DNA of 64,000 nucleotides from Atriophallophorus winterbourni (Eukaryota > Platyhelminthes > Trematoda > Plagiorchiida > Microphallidae). A program made the position numbers and the translations under genes. The stretch spans positions 1-64,000 of the forward strand of contig JACCGJ010014003.1 of NCBI GenBank assembly GCA_013407085.1, read 5' to 3'. This document shows positions 24,601 through 36,600 of this stretch, in pieces; position 1 is the first letter of the stretch; each line of letters opens with the position of its first letter. Below the pieces are notes generated by a model. It was not told the DNA's origin and did not search any database. It saw only the letters and a program-made list of their open reading frames with translations.

Positions 24601-27600
24601 GTATTTAGATAGGAATATCAATAATATTATCAGCTACGTGTCGTTGGTGCGAAATGGGTGTCCTACTGATAAACCTTGTCTCATTCTGTGTTACAGTGAA
24701 ATTATCGCGGTTACCGAAACAAGCGCTAGTCATGCTCTAACGAAGTTTTGTGAATTTATTGTTTCTTCGCATTGAACAATCACATTTTCCCTTATCGCAT
24801 CGTATCTAAATTGCCCGTTGTACAACGCCTCAAGTCATCCCTCTGTCTCATCTACTTTGCGTGTTTTTAAACAGTGTATCTCAAATCACTAATATTCACT
24901 TCCTTTTTCCATTATCTGCAAACGTTTAGACGTATCCATACCAAATGTTCCACTAATGCTCGCCATATTTTTCAATTTTCTGTTTGCTCGGTTTGATTTT
25001 AAGTTTTTCGTTTTTTTCACCGAAATGCCCAATCGCTTAGTACTACCTTTTTGCATCATTCTGGATCACTCGCTGTTTCTTTGCAGTCTCCTTTCTGGTG
25101 TCATGACACAATCTCCCAGTCACGATGGCTTACCCAATCTGGCCAACTCGGTTCGTGATGGTTTCGCGTTGAATGTGAATGGTAGTTCGGCCACCACGAT
25201 GCCGGTACGAAGTCAAACCTTGAGTGACACTTTCATGCAAAATCTCTCCACCAACGGTGCGGCCCCAGTCCCTCCACCCAACCACCCTAGTTACGATCTA
25301 CTCGACGCGAGGAGTATCGACCCGACTTACGGTACTCACGCGACCCTGCGATCGACCAACGCGAAACACAAAGCCAACACTTTGAACAGTCAGGTGCTCA
25401 AAACAAAGCGCCGATGTCCTTGGTATTATTGGATCATCAGCATTCTGATTTTGGCGTTCTTGCTTGCGTTGGTTCTGGCAGTCTCATTCTCGGGTAAGTC
25501 TGGTCACTTTACGACACTCTCGGTACATTCTCTCTATGGAAGCGAACAGCTCGCCTTGGTCTCGAGAAGTAATTGTTGTGTCTCGCTTTTCCATGTGTGA
25601 ATTTTATCGTTGCATTGGAAGCATTCAGATGACGAAATATTATTTTTCAATCACGAGCTACCGCAGCCCTTATTTTTCTATTTGTTCTTCGTCCCACCCA
25701 ACACTTCCCAAACTTCGGACAATCTATCGTGATTTCTACTTGTTATATTTGACTCCTGTTCCAAAGGTTGTCATAGCCGGGGGTGGCAGTGGGGATAAGC
25801 TCCCACTGTTTATAAAATGCTCCCATATGGCGCGCGTCTCAAATAGCCTATGACAACTAAGTCCAGCTTCTGGCCTGCACGAGTGGCTCCCCGGGCCCGG
25901 CGGAACTGCTTCTACGAACAGGAGAAGGGGCGAAGGCGAGTGACTGGCGCCTGAAAACCAGTTTGCTTCGGGCAGGTGTAGCTCGTTAGCCTGGGAGGGC
26001 ATTTCATCTAAGGGAAGGAAAACCCTGATTTTCAACCTCCGCTGTCTTGCGGGATACCCGATAGCGGGAAAGGCTTCGGGAGAAAACCCTGAGGAAAAAT
26101 CTGCGGCGGTTAGTTGGTGCACACCACCTCTTTCTGTCAACTCCCTGCTGCCTTGCAGGTCGCACTTGGTTGTGCAAAGGCTAGAGAAGCTGACTCGAAC
26201 AAACGCCGCTTTGTATTCAAATTCCCAAGAATCTTCATTGAAGCCGACTCATCCTCCAAGAGGAGATAGTCGCACAAACTCAAACTCACTCCTGCTCGAG
26301 GTACGTCCTACATTGTTGTTTGAACCGGTATAATAGAAACCGACTATTCAACTGTGACCGGCCACACCAACCTCTTTCGTTTACCTCACTGACAGGTGGT
26401 TGGAGAATAAGTGTTACATTTGATGCTTTATAGAAAGCCACGGGAAGTTCTCGCCACGCAGAGTTTCCAAAGATGTGTGATTAATTTCGCGTTTCTTCTT
26501 ATTAAATTACGGCTGGAATTTTTATTCGACACTTCAAGAGTCAAGATTTTATGGTGAAAAAAGCATTCGCCTTACATGTACCGTTGGGTGACAGCTACAA
26601 AAAATACAGAGGATGCAATCAAAATTCTATTGAGGTGTTTGGTTTTTGTGGGCTCATATAGGATCAACATACAGGACCGTTAGTGGAGTGCTTTTTGATA
26701 TAAGCATCCAGTTTCGATTTGAAATCACGGAGCGTAGGAGCGTTCACAATATCCTGTGATAGTACAAATATGCACCGGGATGAAATGACGTCTACAATCG
26801 AGTCTTGATTGACTTTTATCAAATTGCGGAGAGGGTGATTTTCCATCCGCAGTATTTTATATGTTAGGATCATGTCGCTCCTTACTCTCCTTTGGGCAAA
26901 ATCGGTCAATCCCTGCATGGTCATTCGCTCTTGGTACGGGATGTGCTGCATCCCATCAACTAGCGGTAAATTTTATCCAGCAATTCAATGTCTCTACGCA
27001 GCCATGGTGCCCAAACTGGGATCATGCATTCTATCGTTTGATGTATCTAAGTATTTATAATGCGGGGGAAGGGTTTTGGGAGAGAACCGCCCAAATTTTC
27101 TCCTCTGCAATCCCAAGATACCGCTTGCCCTGTTGAAGACTTTCTGGCAATGACTATTCAGTTTCAATTTATTAGTGATCCAGATCCCGAGATCCTTCTC
27201 AGCGCTGGTCCAAGTCAAGTTTTTATGATAAAAATTATATGTATGCTCGTATTGCCGGCCAAGTTGCAATATTTTACAATTTTACAATTTACATCTGATT
27301 TAGTTGAGACCAGTTATACAGGGCATCCAAGTCAAGCATCAAACAATCTTCAATGGATCGGATTTGCTTCCATATTTTTCATGTCATCAGCAAAAATTAC
27401 CATCTTGAATCGTACTCCTTGCGCAATATCATTTATTGATAACAAGGAAAAGATAGGCTCGAGCATTGAATCTCGAGGGACGCCGTGGGTGACATTGATG
27501 CTTTTTGCCATCAATGCGGACTCGCACATTCTGATCAGGCAGATACTGCGTTATCCACGATAATAAGTGTCTTGTTATCCCATATTGCACTTGCTTTTGC

Positions 27601-30600
27601 AGAAGCAGGCTGTGGTTGATCTTATCTAAGGTCTTTGATACATCAATATAGCATGCATGAACGGAGTATCCTAGGTTAAGAGACGTTGCCCAATCGTCCA
27701 GATTAATGAGTAGATTTGACAGACCTCTAGAAATTGTCACTTCTAGGAAGCATTTTCGAGAGGTGCTCAAAGTATGCGATTTGCCATGTAATAAACACGT
27801 CCGCGAGACCCACAATGTAATATTCAATACAAGCATGGTCGCTTAAAAAAGAAGTTTGCGAATAATATACCATCGAGCTACCAAACTAGTCAATCGAGCG
27901 AATCACCAGCTTAAACTTATTCGATTTTCCACGTCGTTGTCTCCGACAGGATTTTAGTTCGACTTACAACATTTTGTCTGCCACGAATCCCCCGTTTGCT
28001 GTGCTTTTTCAATCTACGGGACTCGCACACACACACACACACACTCGCTCACACCTTGACTCTGACCAGCTCACTACCGATGGCCAATCAATTTAGCACG
28101 GTGTCAGGCACACAGCACAAAAGTACTGTACGATTGCACTCACGACTCAACTGTAGATGACATGTTTTGCCGTGAGAGTTTTTTTACCTGGAATAATCTG
28201 CCCAATTATGTTGTGAACTCCCCACATCAAAAACATGTTTCAGAGCAATCTTGATGCCTTTTTGGCCCTTGACCCGTTCATCGAAGAAAACTATTCATCT
28301 TGACCCTATGTATCCACATATGTCACCCCACTAAGCAACCGAATCCCGTTTTTGCTTGTAATGTTATTCGTAGTTCCCATATTTGTGATTTCTGTAAAGC
28401 TATGTGCTTTTAGACTATTAAAATTGAATTGAATCGGGTTAAACTTCGTTGTCTACGTGTCCACAGCTGCATATATACATGCACCATACTTGCGCGTCGT
28501 TTTTTTCTTTTTCGAACGAGACGCTGCCTCGGCCTTCATGCACGTGTAAACTGAAACCACGGAAGCTGTCTGAAGGCGACTTCAACAATTTTATTGATTG
28601 ACTGTGGGGGGGGGGGGTGTTTCGTTTCGTTTTCGGTCCGTTGCACGAGAAACATTGTCATGTTGGTGTTGTTTTTTCGATAGCTAAAAACAACATTTGA
28701 ACCTGATCGATTTAAGGGAACGGTTCCATCAAGATCCGCCCTAATTGGTAATCAATTAACGTTTTTTTCCGTTTCCCTATTTTCACACACGGCTTCTTCA
28801 ACCACGTTTTTTGTGTTTTTTGTTTTTGTTGTTGTTGGTGGTGGTCTTTTTTCGATCAATGTTGAACATGGATGTACATGACAAGCGCATGATGGTTTCA
28901 TGTTCGAATGATTAAACAGTCCGATTCGGGAGGAACAATCTCTCCCGCAGCGCTCAAAGCGATAAACAGTACTCAAACCCACGGTGTCAGTTTTACGTTC
29001 ACGGCCCGATCTGCAATCGAGATCAGTATCTGCCCTTCACTAGCTTGCAGATGACACTTTAGACAGTTCCTCCAAAGTTAATCGCCACGAGCAAGTTCAT
29101 CCCAACTCGTAGGGGTAAGAAGAAGAAGAAGAAAAATGGCTTTATTCGAGTACACGAATTTTCAGCGATACTATTAATTCGACCACACAAAATAAAATGT
29201 ACATTTTAAAAAAAGACATGGCAAATAAGGATGATCCCACTCTTTATTATACTCTCAGTTTCTTCCTCAAATCGAGAATAACTTTTGTATGATCAACCAA
29301 ATATCGAGCCAGATAAGGAATAAAAGAATTTTTGAATTTCTCAGTTCTTGCATACGGGACGATATGTTGACTACGCGTAGCTGGGAACGATCTGCAAGCC
29401 ATAAGGACCTCATGCAGTGTGTGTGCATTATCAGACGATATGACTCTGATTAATCTGTCACATTCACGAAAGTGGCGTTCGACGATCATATCACGAATTA
29501 ACTCGGTAGAGGAAGAGCTTAATCTTGAAATTAATTTGATTCCTCTTCTGATCATCAAAAAATCCTTTTCAAAAAGACCAAGAAAAATTATAGGGGATGC
29601 GTAGATTAAAATGGGAACAATGCAGTAAAAACAAAATATCTAACTACATCAGGAGGAACAGCTAAAGAACGCAGGCGTAAGGCGTAAAATGATAACCTTC
29701 TGACCTTCAAGTACTGTGCAGTTACATGATCGGTCCATTTGAGACTGTGATAAAATGACGCCAAGATACTTGAAACACTCGCTTCTGTTGAAGTTCGAAC
29801 CATGGAAGGAATTCGTGGGAATTCCTTGAAGCAGAGTTTGACGACACTGACCAGCCAAGTTTGAAAATATTACCTCTTTGCATTTTTGAGGATTTAACGA
29901 TAAGCTGAGTGAGGGTGACCACTGGCCAATGTTAATGTCAAGAGCTTTCATATCTCTTGTGCACACGTCGTTGTACCGTAAGTGCGGTCTGCCCAATGGC
30001 CGACGTGCTGATGTCAACTCACCATAGTGTAGATCTTTTTGAATACGACTAATTCCATTCTGTACACATGACACAGCCAACATAGGCGCTGCAGTCATTG
30101 TCGGGTGAACATGCTCTGTAGCTCCTACCGTCACGAATCCTTACAATTTAAGACATCCAGGCTGCAAAACGATCAATCTAAAACGTGGTATTATCACAGT
30201 GTATAGCAGGTCACTTCACTGGCTGGTTGTCAGCTGTGAACTGGGATATATCGTTGCTGGGAGTATGTTCGATAATCGATTTTCAAGCTAAAAACACTGG
30301 AAGCCGTCGACGATGAAGTGTGATTATAACAGTAGTTATATGAAAATATTCATTTGCAGTGATTTCCATCACACACCCCACGACCGGTTTCGTAGTAGTT
30401 ATATCATTTATGAGGAGTAAATCGTACAGAGAATGCACTAATCTATAGACAATTCGAAAGGTATCTTGTTTGAACAGTGGCAAAGCTATTCCTCCATGAA
30501 TTATTCATTGGTTTGCATCACCCTTCCCGAATAGGATATCCATCTTCCTAGTCTGTTGTTGTGCTGCCCTAATCGATTAATATTTACAAATAACCTCATC

Positions 30601-33600
30601 ACTTCGCTCCGACTCTATCGCTGTGTATCAATCTCGCTTGGCTGACACACTCATCGACCTGCTTTGATTGTTCATTACGCTTGCGTCGGTGGCCTGACCT
30701 CACAATGTCGTCTGTCTAATTTCATTTAATGCGTGACTCAACTTCTCCGATCCGCATTACATTACCATGCGAATCTGGTCACACTCCCGCACCAAAGGCA
30801 TCTCATTTTGTTTGCTTGTGAACTCGTCATCGCACCGAGATGGGAAAAAAGCCCTACTGGCAATTCCCATTTCTATCTGTCATTAATTGTCGACATTTTC
30901 ATCCGGGATGCTCAGCAGTTGGGAGTATTGATCCGTGCCCCCTCTATTTGTCTTGTTCAACGATGCGATGTTGCTAATCGATTACTTTTGTTATTGGCTT
31001 GAATTCGCTGTCTGCATTGTTAATCAAAAAACCAATGTCTTACACCGCTTTTGGCATGAACGAAGGTCGTTGCTATGTTTCGGCGCGTTCGGTGCCCTTT
31101 AGTTAATGAAACTATGATGATTTCCGGAGAGTTGCCAGTATAATATGGTTGTATACTGTGTTCGAGAGGAAAACTTTCAGCTCACCCGAATCCTGTACTG
31201 GGAAGTCCAAGTCTATGTTCAGTGATCGAAACCTTACCCTTCACGCAGAAAGCCTAGCCGAGCTACCAAGGCAGCATTCATGTCTGCAGCAAAAAGGCTT
31301 TGTGAACTTCGATGCAACGCGCCTAAGTTGCTGTAATTTTCAATCGATTTCATTGCGGACGAGATCGGATTTACTTCTCTGGAACGCACAAATGCCACCG
31401 AAATGGCTTGTGAAATTGGTTATTGGCGTTTCTTGCAGTCTAGCTGAAATGTATATACGCTCGCAGCTTGTGAAATCACAAACAAGTCTATTCTCTCGTT
31501 TACTTGTTAAATTGCTAATGTGTGTTTTATGTTTGTTAATTCTTAAACCACCCTCTGCTCAACACGTTAGCTTAATCCTTTGTCCCTGTCGCCCTTACAG
31601 CCATCGAATCTTTTTATCGATTGTTCTACCCCCTCTCCCAACCAGGATACTATGACTATCATTGTATTCTCCAGGAATGTTTTTGCAATTCGCTTGAACA
31701 GGTCCACTTGAAACTAAAAGAGCTACAGCTGCTGCTGCATTTGCTCACGTTTTTGTATCGCCTTTGAAAACAAACGTGTTACTTACACCTGCAACGATTG
31801 TGACAAACGTTCCAGTAGAAACTCGTGCCCAATGCTTGCAATGGGAACACTACGAGGGACTATTCCCTGCATATGACCCAACGTTCGTTTCTCCCGCTTT
31901 CCTCTTGTCGAACTTTTCGTTAGTTTATCCACTGTTAATTCGTTCGTGCCGTGATAAACCTTCATTGCCATGTGATTTATGGCATTCGCGGACCACCACT
32001 ATTCCGTACTCTGTGTGTGTGCGCGTGTGCTACCTTTGATGTCTTTTGGTTCGATGGCAGCGTTCGCGCCCGTGAATCGTTTGATATCAAGGCCCTGCGG
32101 GTTGTTTATATTTTGCGTCATGTTTGACATTTGCACGGACAAAGTTGATCTATCGTAATCACGATTCTCGTAACCAGCTAGCGTAATGGTATGTGATCTT
32201 TCAATTTTCATTCGTCGCGCCTTATTGACGCCGTGCGGAATAAATGCGTTCTTCGATGAATGAAAACTCGCCTAGTATACTTTTTTCCGTAGCAGATAGT
32301 CGGCCAACACAAATGCCCCGTTTATTTGGGCCCTCCCTAAAGTAGATGTTTTCTACTTCACTAGTCATCTGTCTAGGTCTGGGCAACCTGACAGTATCTT
32401 AGCCCACGTGTAGTCTGTCACTGCACGGCACTTTGCCTGGATCAGGCTTGTGCTTTCATTCATTTATTCACTCATTTCACTGCTCGGCCTGCCCAATGGT
32501 TAACACGTTACGTTTCTGTGTTGTGTCTAATACAAGCGTGCTTGCTTTCAGTGAGATAGGTACACGGTATCGCTGCTGGAAGTTGCTTTGTTCCTGAAAC
32601 TTCAACGAAACACCTGTATATAGAAACTGCTTCTTACAAACCTTGTTTGCCACTCCTCAAAGTGGATTACAACAACGTCGTGCAGCTTTCGTATCCAGCT
32701 GATTGACGCGTGTGTAACTAGTTTTACCGTCTTACAATTAGTAGGATTAGGCAAGCTTACTTGGCTGTGTGATATGAATTCTTGTTATTCCCGTCTGCCT
32801 GCCATGCGTACGACTGTCACGGTTTCTGTCCGTATAGATGAACACTTGAATTTGCCTAATAACCTTCCACGACAAACATCAAATTGGCATGGCGTGTTTT
32901 CTGATTGGTTAGCCCTGGACCTATATTCTCGCTCCTGTCGTCTTACTTTTTTACCCTTCCACTGTCTCGCGTTTTGCATCAAACCCAACCGTTTTGTGTC
33001 GATGTGCAGGTCTTTTCAACCCGGAAAACCCCCCGATTCGTTTAGAACCAGACAAACCTGTGGAGCTCCTGCTTGATCGGATGGGTGTTTGGTCTGGAGA
33101 ATACCGCGTTCGTACGGCACGCCATGTGCGCTACAACATCACGGTGACATCGGATCTAACGGTCGTTGGCCTGTACATGCGTCAGAACACGATGCCCACA
33201 ATCGTGCAATACGATATTTTTGATCGAATTCGTGGTCACGGCCTGATGCCGCTTCGATCAACCCGTCGTCAGACCATAAGGAGTAAACGCGCTGTGTCAA
33301 AATCAAAATCACGTACCTCGTCTTTGGTACGTTTACTAGTCTCGTGCTTGATAAAAATATTTATTGTGTTATTTTTAATGCGATTACCTTAGTAGTAGTT
33401 CAGTGCTGCATTCACTTGTAGAGCCTCGAGCGAAGGACACAACAGATTAAACCCCACATCCTTGTATGTATGTATGGAAGCGCGAGCCTGATCCAGGCAA
33501 AGTGCCGCACAGTCAGAGACTGTACGTGGGCTGAGATACTGTCAGGTAGCCCAGGCCTAGACATATATGAGAAAGGAATTAATAACTTTACACTATCGCC

Positions 33601-36600
33601 GCTGAGCTCGCATGAGTCTTTTAGTGCAAACTAGTCGACATCGTCGGCCATAATGCGAGAAAATCAATGGGCGATCCAAGGTCACGATAACAATCATTGA
33701 ATTTAATGCCTGAAATCAGGGACGCCGCTTCAGTTGTAATAGAACTGAGATCGTCACAAACAGAACGCTCGAAATTCAGCTTTACATTGCATCAAACCCT
33801 CTAGTTTGTTGATCAACACGATTTGACGTGACTCATTTGGATGGCATTTACGGATGACACGGTTACACCAATTACGACCAGAATTTCAACGGGCTTTTAG
33901 ACATGTCGACCTTGAAGATAATCGTGAATAACACTTAAATATTCTATGGATAATGTCATCAAATTTTCCGGCGAAACATCCTCCAGTATCCTTGAAAAAA
34001 TCAGTTGTTCGGTCTCCTCTCCGCCTACCCCAATTCCCCTGATGTCATCAGCTCCGCTTGACCTCGTTGCAGAGTCGCTGCATCAGAGGGAGGAAACTGA
34101 CATGCGGATGTTGCTCTAATCGCTCCAAAAATTTGTTTTGATTGAGTTGTGCGCTTGTTTCTCTTTCATCGATGAAGGTATTATTTTATCGAGGTTTATG
34201 TTCGTTTTCTCATTCAAGCTTGGCGGTGATGGTGCTGGTAATGATGGCATCCTTTAATATAATTCAAGCTGGATAAAACCGGTTAACGATTCTGTTTTAT
34301 ACTTTGCATCCATGCTTCGGTTCGATCTAGAATGATGTTTCACGGGCGCAATCCTTTACTGGCAGTGGTATTCGTGTGATTTGTTCCAGCCTTATAATCG
34401 CTCAGTGTTGGTACCTTGTTTTTGTGGTTGAGTATGATATCAAACTGTCTATTCGGGGTTTTGTTTTTCTGTTTCTTTATATTTGAAGCGACATTCAGCC
34501 ATTAAGGACCACCTCGATATGCTGGTATTATTTTTTCTCAGTGGGCCTTTGGACGTTAGCCTGGAGATGCGTTGAGGCGACCGATACCCGTGACCGATTG
34601 TGTGTGAGCAAACATTAGTACCCTGGGCAGTGTGCAGGCTAAAACTCGTACAACCATCAGCGTAGCATTCCGCTGTGAGACGTTCCAATTTCATGGCTTT
34701 CCGATGTGCGATTTGTTAGAACCTGTTTCGATGTGGAATTTGCCGTCAAGGTTAAAGCTTACAGATTCCTGAGCTTTACGCTTTGTGTCAATGCCATGAT
34801 GCGACATGTCAACAGAAATTACTGGAACTTTGTGCTGTACAGTCATTGTCCGTTGAAAGTGGTAACCTTTTTTCCCTCCGTGTCAGCGATTATTTATGCA
34901 TCTGCACACGTTGGATGTTGATCGTCGTCATGTTTAAAGATGGTGATACAATGTGTTTTACATTCGTGTATTCTTGACCGAATCATTCCTTCTGAGCACA
35001 GAAAGGCTAACGCATCTACGGTTTGTTGTGCAAACAACATTCAATTATCATGACCAATTGTAGCAACCCCTGCTGGGTAACTTGTTGTGGCAAACCTCGT
35101 TATTCACGCCTATGCTGTTTCTTCTCGCTAGAACCGCTTCCGAATTCGTGTTACTTTTTATGCAACCTGTCTTCCCGTTGTTCGCTTTCAGCGGCCAGTA
35201 GCTCGAGAAACCGGACGCGTGCATTTCATGGAGGAGGGTGTCTGGTTTTTGGCGTTGGTCAATGATAAACCGAGACCAGAAGCAATTACATTTAGTATTG
35301 GTGATGCGGGTACGTAATATCCTCATCTCGTCATTTTGTTGTGTGCATTGACATTTTTGGAATAGATGTACATAACAGGCGACATTTTGCAACGTCGCAC
35401 AGGTTATCCCACCTCTAGCCGGGGAATTATAGGGTCTATACTGTATGTGGTTCGATTTTCTTGAACGTTGACCTTGTTTCTTGAACCCTACTTTAGTGTG
35501 GATTGATGTTTTCGCCATATTGTCCGCAAGCTTCAATCTAATGATAAGTGACCATTCTCCGGTGGGGTACAAACCTGTTTCCCTCGCTGGTTTGTACCCC
35601 ACTTTCACATCGCATTATATTTGGTTTGAAACTAATTTTACCAGTAGACGGCAAATTTCAATTTATTTCACCCAGTGTCTTTTAAGTTAACCTCCCTCAC
35701 GACTTGCTGTTAAGGTCATTTTACTGACCTCATTGGGTTTCAGAGCTTGTGTTGTCAATCATGTGAATTTAATTCCATTGTTCTGTACAAATATGCAGTT
35801 TGTTTAATGCGTTGCCGCTGTTTTCGTGTATTGTTTGTAATAATGCGGAGCAAGGTACAAGCCACCCAGTTGCAATTGTCTATCTCCATTTGGATAAACT
35901 GTTTCACGCACAGCCTTCGGTCTTCATCATCAAGGAGATCGTTGCATAACTGCCGTACAATCACGACAATTCGAAATCCTAAATAGATTAAGAAGGGTGG
36001 GACTTAAATAGCTACAGAATCTGTAAAAAAAAAGCAAGTGCAAGCTGGACGGATGTCAATCATGCACTCTCTGCTGTGCGCCAAATTAGTGCCATTTCCC
36101 TCATATCTGTATTGGCCTGGGCAACCTGACAGTATCTTAGCCCATGTGCAGTCTCTGACTGTGCGGCACTTCGCCTGGATCAGGCTTGTGCTTTCATACC
36201 ATACCATACTACTGGGACGAAGTGTCTACACCTTAAAAGAAAGGTGCATCCATTATAGTTTGGATTTGTATATTGATATACTCTGTATTCGGATGTTGTC
36301 GTTGTGATGGGCTCTCAGCAAGACATTGTACCATTTTGTGAATACTTAGTTGTTTTTCCTTGAGGATCCGTCAACAACCTCTAAACTAAAAACTAACCAC
36401 ATCCCAGCTGGTTATTGTCCCCGTCAATCTACCCTCATTTCCCCATCGAACCGAATCGTGAGCTCATTGTTTTCTCTTTCAGTCACGGACGATGGCTGTC
36501 CGAACGATTGCAGCAACCGTGGTGTGTGCAATCGAGGCAACTGCGACTGTGTGAATGGGTTCAAAGGCCCCGATTGCTCGATTGGTGAGTCACTTTACCA

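Larger units (their letters stand above)
9788..25086 (+). other. Teneurin intron 2 (15.3 kb)
   Basis: Longest intron in the window. It contains a LINE on + at 10773-12056, CR1-like relics on - at 14880-15970 and 17230-18910, a cluster of SINE-like copies at 19.9-21.2 kb and 23.6 kb, an AT microsatellite at 21.6 kb and hammerhead-like relics at 24.0-24.2 kb. Stretches 12100-14000, 15970-17200 and 21700-23500 show no recognisable gene. Confidence 0.7.
25494..33009 (+). other. Teneurin intron 3 (7.5 kb)
   Basis: Contains R2 repeat (-), CR1-like copy B (-), a nested LINE-in-LINE insertion (-), a hammerhead 3' remnant and SINE-like pieces. 30500-32360 shows no repeat copy; a 168-codon + ORF at 31149-31655 there has no recognisable domain and no exon-like boundaries. 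Confidence 0.7.
35310..36482 (+). other. Teneurin intron 5
   Basis: 1.2 kb, phase 1. Holds the hairpin at 35562-35602 and a SINE-like copy at 36073-36209. Nothing else recognised. Confidence 0.7.

Noticed and set aside
31149..31655. 168-codon plus ORF in intron 3
   Set aside because: No recognisable motif, no fitting acceptor/donor with teneurin phases, composition like surrounding intron.
35048..35608. 186-codon minus ORF
   Set aside because: Lies over exon 5 and the hairpin on the opposite strand; no domain seen.
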